From positions 1-34,129 of the IMG/VR virus record IMGVR_UViG_3300018424_000092: DNA of 34,129 bases. One strand, 5' to 3'. The DNA is from a virus. Shown here one piece after another: positions 18,401 through 26,100 of this stretch (positions are counted from its first letter, which is position 1; each line of letters starts with the position of its first letter). Made by a program: the position numbers and the translations under genes. Under the pieces are notes generated by a model, which was given only the letters and a program-made list of their open reading frames with translations, was not told where the DNA came from and searched no databases.

Positions 18401-18559
18401 ACATATTATTATGGTGATTACAGTTGGGGTAGAATTAGCAATTTGATTAGACCTGATGCAAAACAATTTGATGTTTATCAAAACGGAATTTCTGGAATTG
18501 AAACATCTCCAATTGTTCAGAGATATAAACCATTAAAGAATGATCTTTATTTCTCATAA
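6458..18559 (+). CDS. gp7: Giant 4033-aa virion protein, probable expanded gp7-like baseplate wedge protein
   Basis: The gene lies between gp6 and gp8, where T4 has gene 7. Residues about 193-210 (NFYSSKGTKESFRILF) match the DFYSTKGIEASYKFLF stretch I recall from T4 gp7. Residues 2435-2468 (YFSYVVKSEIPLETW, then V-x-x-L-x-H-x-x-GF) match its later SYYVMKIKSNLPSSRW region. About 2,100 residues separate them, where T4 has roughly a hundred. That stretch holds SGG-x-GY beads (about 744, 918, 1146), modules with NHG, YYV/YFV and ITSTG, R-G-x-x-GT modules, and a YHYH-type motif GWAYDGNPIYGPYAY (1259-1273). About 1,550 further residues carry more beads. No signal peptide or membrane span is apparent. 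The wedge role rests on synteny and these two segments. Confidence 0.75.
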   Translation: MLEKRVKISSILNNQLPEFVRSEFPQLSEFLSQYYKSLESGGNPYDLMNNIDQYVKVDNIANLINSTTLSSNVEFFDTTITVESTAGFADSYGLIQIDNEIISYESKTATTFENCYRGFSGVTSYNTNTSTDELTFSESETAEHTSGSTVINLNTVLLSEFFTKVKTQITPGFENRSFFDDLNKRTFVKQSNNFYSSKGTKESFRILFGALYGKPSEIILPKDYLLEPSASSYRVTKDFVVEKIQGDPLDLENRTLYNLDGSSGTVTSVQEIEISNLFRDSVFLDDTSEFSSEALTKSYYLIGIDFDYDKDIDARGTTTGNFSIHPKTRLVSRAFSGDTYLDVDSTLGFPSSGSLLVNQPNGSVVNITYQSKTINQFLGCDGINQTINPREEIKDTSYSFAFDGDDEIRVRITGVISELDYDDSKNLKTGDVIKSSTLGKSDLNSPKFDSWIYNVSSSYEIESIVALEDTSDNTYRVRTYDKNDFNIGDRFELTNSNASGIIQAVNNENTVVIRGQGEIQKDSSDNFIFTSIRKLISKPEIVNYPELSIYNSNVSNTYYDRTDGSVYVTSPSLPNYNDTKIRITDLSVSVSSFGTDDENKKTIINLNVSASHSFLTGDLVILKATNGQEIGYVKRIDEKTIKIAKNKELIISDTFLDFSNYTSTGAKVEFFRFNELNQDTNSYESKLLQPQKLIRKLQSPVNTKEISETKSGAIGIFINGVEIQNYKSEDYLYYGEIKSIDVTSGGLGYDVINPPEVSIDSSSGSGAVVTASVSGSLERIDVIDSGFNYLETPKVIIEGGNGSGASAEANLIQYDYSKSVIVNTQSLSGNQITFEDAHNFSDLEEVIYDPGQNNVISGLSTNSTYYVKVVGINTIKLYNTEESFSNDDFISIAASGDLGSQTFKSKLKKRKVSSINVVSGGSGYTNKKLIAFSSKSGINTASDTITIKNHGFEYREKVVYTSNETSIGGLTTNTTYFVNPLDKDTFRLYEISSSGNEDFLLESDQYVDLTSTGGEEHIFNYPPITVKVIGDLQIPTSNTSSTNFECEIQPIFRGEVKSLFVEDGGSQYGNQEIINYREQPNILLKSGKNGDVGVTIENGRITSAFVLDPGIEYNSPPTLVVNGEGRGAVLVPVIQSGQIVDVIVSSSGVGYNKNTTSVDVLSAGEEAKLFTNIQSWNILAPKRYPSLLSIFNTAKNGDDGYLIAGSRGGLQYTHFYASRPLRSQLLSTYFVNGVKSFTSDILSDDLQEGNVLSHSGIIGWAYDGNPIYGPYAYANTDGTGGIKLMTSGYRLNTSTSSNRPSASEFGLAFNNGLFLEDYVFDNSGDLDVHNGRFCITPEFPNGVYAYFTSFESDLNDDGDRVPSFPYLIGNSYKSFPIDFNYDFTSNQDQLDINTQNWLRNTKPYNEDKERSTYDYFLNSSNLTIDSEVKSTTSGKIEDLIVKISGDGYKVGDSIIANDKNDKIGEVSKILGKTVESIGISTIISIQNVEFYKENSSYVGYSSSPHNFVDKTNVNVFSPLESPQYLLANVDEKTFRLFSGISSITDTGISTFLYVSGNFSEVRENDIYKIGNEEIKILSIDSVSSRFRVLRAQNGTSGLSSYSSGSILTEKPRRIKLNYKVSNTYSSEVNKEIYFNPSESVGIGTSFGVGITSTLYFSNPGVGDTTVTIPTRAIYLPNHGLESGDLLSYTTNEGDSIEVLEYGSIVSTGLTSFNSLYATKFTNDTIGLSTLPVGLNSLGNYTGIGSTPANLLFFTGIGTNTYHSFKTSKDNVLTAKLLKNIVNVSVAESHGLSLLSTVDVEVIPKNTKTVVVKYNDTNRRFVIDPLNVSSTDLQDNTLVISNHQLSFGEKVLFEKTSGFDGLVNEKLYYVTPVDSSSFKLSTNSYNLNNKVYVDITSTGTGGAISKINPEINVAEYQKLKFDLSDSSLSYSTGGSSLEEAFELELFFDENFLDKIYPSNNESYKITTNGKVGVDADANLTLEINSDTKKKLFYKLTPLLTGTNTIKKELIVDNDQINFSAINLVASKFNGTYKVTDVVGINTFSYELRNYPEKESYNSSEATFKYSTTNTTLTGPISEVVLKNKNFEFSSIPEISIQSDSGKDGYVYASSGSIGKIKTYYFDSIGFNYSIDSTINPSAKIPTVLELDSLSIFDKVEVLTKGFSYITDTDLVVIDGLTKKVVNDVKLEYLPSEGKVSILKNTAGINQVQPRLVPISNSNGLKISNITYDSVLKTVTVTLETQFSSFDDFPFEVGNKVFIEGVAINEPEIGVDAKSYNSSEFDYNLFEITEIDPNIGGINANFTYSVSDFIETDQILGIFNSDLSNAQAIPESYFPTFNSILKQSNFIESERIISNNSTGIVQTWNFQPGVLIVASSDKFEIGATLIGETSGTKSVIKNLIESNGYYKISDSSDRRKGWKFEKGFLNDTFQRIHDNDYYQYFSYVVKSEIPLETWNDPVSSLNHTAGFKKFSTLEIPSSPDVNSGISTDQNFGSIGAIQNLDSVIDLDCVFNFDLARENLFTIGDLTTSNQIIFNSRSIQDYKESSGNRVLDIDDISEFFNSNPRSEPFTVVNKKPFTDVRYVKYFVSVRDQLFSDESMFNIVSVIHDDLFVYANQYAKVYSKDDLGYFDARIVSENLELLFYPDNFTINNYNLNVCSFNLDETISGIGTLSLGDVVSLNTHKTTLPQGTSGISTIVSVGSTYRALKLHTLICDTDNREYESVEMNIIHDDTNVYITDYASLETNFSSSYGTGIGTFDASISGSDLIVSFTPNVSTASTYTINSLSIGIANTSATGVATNAMLQNYIESEYIAISSSPSPSTVAISSFAGSNYNSAYYAVSIEDSTNNQYQFSEVVSLFNPTLDTSDQVEYGIVNTGSNLGILSTGTIGSGASEKVVLFFTPDADIDYEIRLFKFVFGNAQQYDFIGIESGKTEIEQDFGLYTGTLNDVKKSFNLTHQDNPIFKKIFDGSSTDYIDLDEDTFSVPNHFFATGEEVVYNQGGEFGSPVGIATTTIPGIGSTDILPPSVYVVKINDLSIRVSGSATDALTVPPVYLDITNTGVGTDHQFNSLKQNTKSLVSIDNVIQSPVVSTAKTALLTADVTTINNIVPVDNALELNSGDYLKINDEIVQINVVNYQNITNNLLVTRNQFGTVVDNHLFGTIIRKVQANYNIVDNTIYFAEAPKGEVPNENPSDPEEVDYNTIKTSSTFSGRIFLKSGVEGTGITPYSNNYIFDSVSDQFNGINDTFTIQSDGQDVVGISTNNGVTLIGSVLQQPARDSVIPIQGSYDLVESAGITSITFTGDPVQASYDVNTSSIPRGGIIVSVGSSAGFGYQPLVSAGGTAIISGLGTVSSVSIGNSGSGYRAGIQTVNVGVTTEISEIPTVQFIGTAVVNNGNVISVDITESVGGFIASMPPTVVFDAPLAYSNIPLIYSSSTPQAGIGTQATIDIQVSLDSSVLNFEIQNYGYSYKKDDILTVPINGLEGIPTDSSLSFQEFQISIEETYEDEIASWHFGKIISIDPIDDLINGNRRFFPLKIDGKQTSFEAKPGSNLNLANNFIITINDILQVPGESYIFNGGSVIEFIEAPQSFDDRTSKLTNVTTSKILFYEGTNEIDVRDVDILETVKVGDTLRLDSDDQNLKEKSRVVNEIISSDAVRTNVYSGRGISDDENLLRNAIWCKQRNDLFLSSASFVGSASSSRGFLVSKARSSLSPSINPSAYLIKDLSVSDNVLFVDNLKTFFDSFDELGAIDDSFKTIKIFNQDNLVSCAATAVVSSAGTITSIEINEGGIGYSTTPSVTISSPVGVGTTATATATLSGSSVSGISLTNSGSGYTSSTPPSVLVEFPERTFETIDKVEYEGDFGIVTGIATTSIVGVNTGIIFDLFIPENSFIRDSEITGSASTSISGIQTGYYFTIRNSNVGYGLTSLDENDEIIGVGSTFIDNVYRVSQVSIAQTTVTGVGTTSIAQVVVSVSDYNGLVSLGQTYYYGDYSWGRISNLIRPDAKQFDVYQNGISGIETSPIVQRYKPLKNDLYFS

Positions 18560-18566
18560 ATAAATA
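18555..18566 (+). promoter_or_regulatory. Tandem overlapping late promoters ahead of gp8
   Basis: CATAAATA (18555-18562) and AATAAATA (18559-18566) overlap and include the TAA stop of the giant gene. They end 15 bases before the gp8 ATG. Two exact motifs four bases apart make this the strongest late signal in the window. Confidence 0.78.
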
Positions 18567-18581
18567 AAAAATCTACAAAAA

Positions 18582-20165
18582 ATGTCGGCAATTATAACTG
18601 ATCAATTAAGAATATTGAATGCTAGTAACTTTGTGTCTAAAGTTACTGATCAGACTGAAAATTCTTATTATGCTTTTATTGGATTGCCAAATGCTACTGA
18701 ATATGCTTCAGATTGGGACGTTGCTCCACCAGCACCTAAAGATTCTTTCGACCAAGAGAATGATTATTGGGATAGTATGATAGGATTGTCAAAAATTCTA
18801 CCAGAAGATACATCTCAGGTTGTTAAAAAGAATGAATGGGAGTCTGGAACGATTTATGACATGTATCGCCATGACATTACTTCCTCAAATATTTCTCCCC
18901 AATCTGGAGCAACAAGTCTTTATTCTTCAAATTATTATGTGATTAATGAAGATTTGAATGTTTATATTTGTCTTGATAATGGAGCATCTCCAGAAAATGA
19001 TTTCAAAGGTAATCAGTCTTTAGATCAACCTACTTTTGTTGCATTAGAACCAAGAAAAGCAGGTAATAGTGGTGATGGATATGTTTGGAAATATCTTTAT
19101 ACAATTAAACCAAAAGATTTGGTGAAATTTGACACTGTATTTTACATGCCTACTCCCAAAAATTGGGCAACAAATACAGATACTCAAGCAGTTAGAAATC
19201 ATGCCACATCTAGTGGACAATTGAAAATTGTAAAAATAAAAAATAGAGGTGTTGGAGTAAACTTCACTTCTGGAAACACTATTACTGATGTTCCAATTAA
19301 AGGTGATGGAACTGGTGCTTTTGCTACTGTTATTTTAAATAGTGACCAAAAAGTAGAAACAGTTGTTATTTCAAAAGGAGGTTCTGGTTATACTTTTGGT
19401 ACTCTTGATTTGGAATCAAGAGGAGTTACTATTCAAGATACTTCACCAGTATTTGATGTAATTATTCCTCCCAAAGGTGGGCATGGTTTTGATGTTTACA
19501 ATGAACTCGGAGCATCAAATGTCCTCCTCTACACTAGAATTGAAAATAGCACAGAAAATCCAGACTTTATTGTAGGGAATCAAATTTCTAGATTTGGCAT
19601 TGTTGAAAATCCTCTACAGTATGGTTCGACTGAAATTTTAACTGATACTACAGTTAGTTCTTTATATGCATTAAAATTAAAGTCTTTGAATACACAATCT
19701 ACAGATTTTTATAAAGAGGTAAGTATTGAAGCAGATTCATTCTTTACTCAAACATTAGATACTAATGTAACTGCAGTCGGTAGAGTCATTTCTTATGATA
19801 AGAATACTGGAGTTTTGAAGTATTGGCAAGATAGAAGACTTGTTGGATTTAATACTGATGGAAGTAGAAATTCTTCCCCTTCTTATGGATTCAATCTGGA
19901 AAGATTTACTGCTACTCCAACTTCAAATGGAAGTGTCGAAATAAACTTTGATAACGGTGTAGATTTGCAGATCAATACCAATTTCGATGGTTCAACTGAG
20001 ACAATAAATAATAATACATATCAATTGGGACAATCTTTTATTAAAGGGGTTTCCAATCCAGAAGTTGAGAAGCATTCTGGAAACATAATTTATGTTGATA
20101 ATAGACCTTCTATAACTAGATCATCAAACCAAAAAGAAGATATTAAAGTAATTTTGCAATTCTAA
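18582..20165 (+). CDS. gp8: Baseplate wedge subunit gp8
   Basis: The C-terminus KHSGNIIYVDNRPSITR followed by EDIKVILQF matches the RHSGEMIYMENRPPI and EEINILFTF ending of T4 gp8. Early motifs also fit: a short-chain lead-in, DVAPPAPKDSFDQENDYWDS, and DGYVWKYLY. At 527 residues it is about 190 longer than T4 gp8 (334 aa). Part of the excess is a bead-like insertion around residues 212-285 with GDGTGAFATV and SKGGSGYTFG, the same module type as in the giant, gp14 and the 2608-aa protein. gp8 dimers hold the wedge arms together and contact gp6 and gp7. It has its own late promoter. Confidence 0.94.
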   Translation: MSAIITDQLRILNASNFVSKVTDQTENSYYAFIGLPNATEYASDWDVAPPAPKDSFDQENDYWDSMIGLSKILPEDTSQVVKKNEWESGTIYDMYRHDITSSNISPQSGATSLYSSNYYVINEDLNVYICLDNGASPENDFKGNQSLDQPTFVALEPRKAGNSGDGYVWKYLYTIKPKDLVKFDTVFYMPTPKNWATNTDTQAVRNHATSSGQLKIVKIKNRGVGVNFTSGNTITDVPIKGDGTGAFATVILNSDQKVETVVISKGGSGYTFGTLDLESRGVTIQDTSPVFDVIIPPKGGHGFDVYNELGASNVLLYTRIENSTENPDFIVGNQISRFGIVENPLQYGSTEILTDTTVSSLYALKLKSLNTQSTDFYKEVSIEADSFFTQTLDTNVTAVGRVISYDKNTGVLKYWQDRRLVGFNTDGSRNSSPSYGFNLERFTATPTSNGSVEINFDNGVDLQINTNFDGSTETINNNTYQLGQSFIKGVSNPEVEKHSGNIIYVDNRPSITRSSNQKEDIKVILQF

Positions 20166-20171
20166 GGAAGC

Positions 20172-23100
20172 ATGTCACAGGAAACTAATCTCAACGTCTC
20201 ACCTTATTTTGACGATTTTGATCCCCAGAAAGATTACTATAAAGTATTATTCAAACCAGGGTATCCTGTCCAAGCTAGAGAATTAAACACTTTACAGTCG
20301 ATTGCTCAGAATCAAACTGAGCAATTTGGTAAGCATATCTTTAAAGAAGGGTCTGTAGTAATACCTGGACAGTTAAAGTATGAAAATCCGTTATATGCTG
20401 TTCAAATTGAATCGGAATTTAATGGTATTCCAATATCTTCTTACTTCAATGATCTTAAGGGAGTAAAAATAAAAGGTTTTACTAGTGGAGTTAGTGCAGA
20501 AGTAGTACTTTTATTGACTAATTCTGATTCCGAAAGAGGTAATTATACTTTATATGTAAAATACCTTGGTAGTGGTGGTGATAATTTTGATACTAAAACT
20601 TTTTTAAGTTCTGAGACTTTAATTTTAGAATCTGATGTTTCTTTTGGTTCCAATAGTTTTCTTCAAACAGGTGAGGGTTTTGCTAACACTATTTCAGAAA
20701 ATGCTGTAACTGAAGGAAGTGCTGTAAGTATTTCTGAAGGTGTCTATTTTGTTAGAGGAGTTTTTGCAAGGGTAAAATCTCAAACAATTATTTTGGATCA
20801 GTATGGAATCACTCCATCATATAAAGTTGGATTTGATGTTTTAGAAACTATTGTCAATTCTGATGAAGATGATACTTTATTTGACAATTCTAAAGGATTT
20901 TCTAACTTTGCTGCACCAGGAGCAGATAGATTCAAAATAGAACTTAAGTTATCAAAGAGAGAGATTGATGACTTAAATACCGATTCTTTTGTAGAAATAC
21001 TAAGAGTAGAAAATGCTGCTCCACAGTTTTTTGATGAAGATCCTCAATATAATTTAATTAGAGATGAATTAGCAAGAAGAACTTATGATGAATCTGGAGA
21101 CTATTTTGTAAAACCCTTTACGGTCAATGTTAGAGATAGTCTCAATGACAGAGTATTAAATAGAGGAATTTATTTTGAAGGTCAAACTACTTCAGAAGGA
21201 AATATTCCATCTGAAGATTCAATGGTCTATCAGATTGGTCCAGGAAAGGCATATGTTAGAGGATATGATGTTGAGACTATTTCTCCAACTTTAATAGACG
21301 TAAAAAAAGCAAGAACAACTGAAAAATCTCCACAGATTAATCTAAACTACAATTCTGGCACTTTAGCGATTTTAAATAATGGTACTGGTGCTCCATCAAT
21401 AGGACTTGGAACTGATTCTGTTGTCTATCTTCAAGATGAGCGTAAGGGTTCTGATTCTAACGTAGCAGCTGGTACTACTATTGGCGTTGCAAGAGTTTAT
21501 GATTTTGTTCCTGAGAGTGATTATGTAGATCAAACAAGCAGATTGCAGTTACGTCTTTTTGACATTAGAACATATACTACTGTTGGATTGACCACTTCAA
21601 TTCCTGGAGGATTATCATTACCAGCATTTATTAGAGGTAAAAATAGTAATGCTACTGGATTTCTCAAAACTGCTTTGGGGCCTTCAGATACAGAAATGAC
21701 TCTCTATGAAACCACAGGTAATTTCTTAGAGAATGAGCAGATAGTTATTAATGGTATTGATAATGGTAGATTAATCAATTCGGTGACTGATTACTCAGTT
21801 TCTGACATTAAATCAGTTTATGCAACAAATTCTGTTGGACTATCGACATTTAATGCAGACTTAGTTCTTTCGAAGAAATCATATATTGCAAAACCAGGAA
21901 CAACTTTCAAAGTAGATAATGGTGTTGTCTCTGCTGGACTAGACACTAAGTTTACTAATATAGTAAAAGTAGGTGATATAGTTTCGTATGCTAGCACTGA
22001 ATTTACTGGAGATCCTATTTACAATAGAGTAACTGATGTAGGCATTGCAGGAACAAACTTTACAATTTCTTCAATTACTGATGTATCTGGAGTTTGTAAT
22101 GGTACTCTTCCTTCTGGATCTTTTGAAGTAACTAATATTCTTAAGTATCAACCAAGTCTAAAATCTCGAAACAATTCACTTTTAACAAAATTAAATCATG
22201 AGAATGTCTCTGAAATCAGTTTAAATGAGACTGAAATTATTCAGAGAAGAACTTTTAATGTTGCAAGTTTTACTGGTTCTTCTTTTAGTATTACTATAGA
22301 TGCAGATGATGTCGATTTATTCTTCGAATCTTTTGATGAAGATAGATATTTAATTTCTTATGAGGATGGGACTACAGAATTGATGAGAGCAGATAAGTTC
22401 TTATTATCTCTCGATGGAAAAACTGTAACTTTCAATGGTTTATCGAAGGCGAGTGGAAGTAACGCTGAAGTCATCGCTACAGTTAAAAACATAAAACCAA
22501 GTTCAAAAAATAAAAAATTAAACAAAGTTGGTAAAATAACTATTGAAAATTCATCATCAGTTGCTTCTGGTATTGGAACAACAACTCTAAATGATGGATT
22601 ATCTTATAGTAATGTATATGGAACTAGAGTACAAGATAAAGAAATTAGTTTAAATGTACCTGATGTTGTTAGGGTTTTAGCAGTTTATGAATCCAATGAT
22701 ACTTCTAATCCCACTCTTCCCCAATTGCAATTAACTGGATCCTCTGGAAATTCTAACTATATCGTTGGCGAGCACATAGAAGGAAAAACTTCAGGTGCTG
22801 TTGCACTGGTGACTTCTAAGGTTGGTGTAGATAAGTTAGAATACGTTTATTTAAATACCAGTCAATTTTCTTTAGGAGAAGTCATTTTTGGAAAAGATTC
22901 CAAAGAAGAATCATTACTATCTTTAAAAATACTTTCAGATAAAAACATTACTCAAAACTTTGATTTTGATAATGGACAAAGAGATACATTCTATGATTTC
23001 TCAAGAATTCTCAGGAGACAAGGTGTAGAATCTCCAAAGAAGAAACTGACAGTTGTATTCCAAAATTACACTATTGACTCTTCAGATACTGGAGAATTTA

Positions 23101-26100
23101 TTACTGCAAATAGTTATTCGCAAGAAAACTTTAAGCACGATGTAGGTTTCTATCAAGGTTCAAGATTAACTGATTTTGTTGACATAAGACCAAGAGTTGC
23201 TCCATATACATTAACAAATAAGTCTCCATTTGAATTCGATTCGAGAAATTTTGCATCTGATGGGCAGTATTCTGAGTATATTTTAGTTCCTGATGAAAAT
23301 ATTCTTCTGGATTATGAGTATTATGTTGGTAGAATTGATACTATTTTCTTAAATCCCGATGGACAGTTCCAGATTCTTTCTGGAGAGCCATCGGCAAATC
23401 CACAACCAGCAGAATCTATATCTACTGGATTGAGTATTGCTACGGTATTCATTCCCCCATATGTATTCAATACAAAGAACATAAATGTGCTGATGTCGGT
23501 GCATAAAAGATATAGAATGGAAGACATCTCATTATTGGAAGATAGAATTCATAGAGTAGAAAGATTTACCACTCTTTCTATGCTTGAGTCTAAAACTGAA
23601 AACTTTATGATTAGAGACGCAGAAACTGGATTGGACAGATTTAAGTGCGGATTCTTCGTAGATAATTTTAGCAATCATGCTTATCACGATTTAATTAATC
23701 CCAATTTTAAAGCAGCAATTGACACATCATCAAATGCATTAAGACCAAGACATTATACAACTTCATTAGATCTTCAATTAGGTTCAGAAGTCATTGAGGG
23801 ATTTACTAGCACATTTACACCAAATGCAGATTCTAGTTTTGTATCTGATTTAGGATCTGTAAATGTTAGAAAGACTGGTGATTTGGTTACTCTAAACTAT
23901 GATTCTGTTCTTTACTTTGAACAACCATACGGAACTAAAACTGAAAGCGTTACTCCATTCTTAGTTAGGTACTGGCAAGGAAGTATTCAACTTAATCCTC
24001 CAGTTGATGTTTGGTTTGATGAAGTTGCTAGAGAAACAAATGCTACTCAAGAAGTCGTTAATCGCGTTGAGAGAGAAGATGAAAACATAACCGTTGTTAA
24101 TAATGTAACTGTAGACAATGAAGTTTTCGTTGGTGCAGGTGAAGTTCAACCTGTTCCTCAAACAGGAATTGCTCCTTTTGATTGGATTCAAAATGCAAGA
24201 GACATTGTTAATAACCTTCCCTCAACACTTTCCACCAAAAGAGCGAAACTGGGTGGATTAAGTATAGTAGTTGACAATAATAAAAACTCATCTAATGTTA
24301 GAAGTTCTGGAGCAGGTGAAAGAAAGTCCGTCATTGGTACTGATATAATTCATTTAAATGTATGGAAATCTAGTGTCAAACAAGCAGATAGAGACCTAAT
24401 CAATCAACTTCTTCCTCCAGATGCTGCTACTCAATTCTTAACTGCTATTGATACTAAAAATTGGAAAAGAAGAGCTGTTATAAACTTCATACCTTCAACT
24501 GGTGCTACTACTGTCACAGAAACTAACACTAGTGTAGAAACTACTACATCTACAGAAACAACTAGTGATGTATCAACTATTATAATTCCAGAAGAAATTA
24601 TAACAGATACAAATACTGAAACATCAACTGAGAACTTTACTGAAGAAGTTAGATTCCTTAGAAGTAGAAACATTGAGTTTGATACTACTGGATTAAGACC
24701 AAGAACAAGATTTTATCCGTTCTTTGAGGGTATAGATGTAAGCAATTACGTTATTCCAAAATTATTAGAAATTGAGATGATTTCTGGTAGTTTTACTGTA
24801 GGAGAAACTGTAATTAGTGATCCAGTAAGAAACGTCTCTAAAGAAATTTCATTTAGATTATGCACTCCAAATCATAAGTCAGGTCCATTTGATGGAACTG
24901 GAGATGGAACTGTTTTTAAATTGAATCCTTATACTTTACAGTCATTTGAAAACTCATATACAGCATCATCTACACTTCTCAATGTAGATACAAGGTCTCT
25001 GGAATTACCAGAAGAAACTGAATATTATGGTTGGATTGAGGAAAATATGAGGTTAATTGGTAAAGATTCGGGTGCTGTAGCAGAAATTAAATCTACAAGA
25101 TTAATCTCTGATAATAGTGGAAGACTTATTGGATCATTGTTTATCGTAAATCCAAATGTACCTGAAAATCCAAGATGGATTAATGGTGAAAATACTTTCA
25201 CTCTTATTGATACTCCTTCTTTAAGCAATTTGAATCAAGTATTCAATGAATTTACACCAAATCAAAGAATTACTGAAAGTGGAGGTGAAGCAGAATTCAC
25301 ATCTGCGGGAACTATTAATATAACTCAAACAAATATTCTCACAACTAGAAACGTAACAGTTCTTAGTTCGTTCAATAGAAATACAACTACTATTACAAAT
25401 ACAACAACAAATACAACTACAACTACTGAAACTACTACAACCACAACTACTCCAGGAAGTGGTGGTGGTGGTCAGATTGCTGTTTGGGAAAACCACGATC
25501 CACTAGCACAGTCTTTCTATGTTAGAGATAATACTGGAATTTTCTTAACTGATGTTGAAGTATTCTTTGAAACTAAAGATGAGGAACTTCCTGTAACACT
25601 TCAAATTCGTCCAATGATTGCTGGTGTTCCTAGCAATGAAGTTGTTCCCTTCTCGGAAGTTACTCTTGATCCCGATCAAGTAGTTCTTTCTGCTGATGGT
25701 AGTGTTCCAACTAAGTTCACTTTCCCATCTCCAGTATATCTTCCTGGACCACAAAGTCTTGAAGTTCGTTCTGCACCAATTGCAAGTCAACAAAGTTCAG
25801 TATTCTCAGTAGTTCTTTTATCAGGAAGTCCTAATTATAGAGTATACATTGCAGAATTGGGACAAGATGACATCCAGACTGGGATAAAAATTTCTAAGCA
25901 ACCAACATTGGGTAGTTTGTTTAAGTCTCAAAATGGTTCTACTTGGACTCCATCTCAATTGGAGGATATGAAGTACAGACTGTATAGAGCAGACTTTACT
26001 ACTAATCCAGGTCTTGTCAAGTTCTTTAATCCAAAACTTGGCGTTGGAAATAAAAAAGTAACTGTAACTGGAACTAATCAATTCTTACCTCTTTCCAAGA

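Noticed and set aside
20003-20010. AATAAATA inside gp8 as a late promoter for the 2608-aa gene
   Set aside because: It is an exact motif but lies in coding sequence for Asn-rich residues, 162 bases from the start, and such AT-rich octamers occur by chance here. Transcript mapping could revive it.
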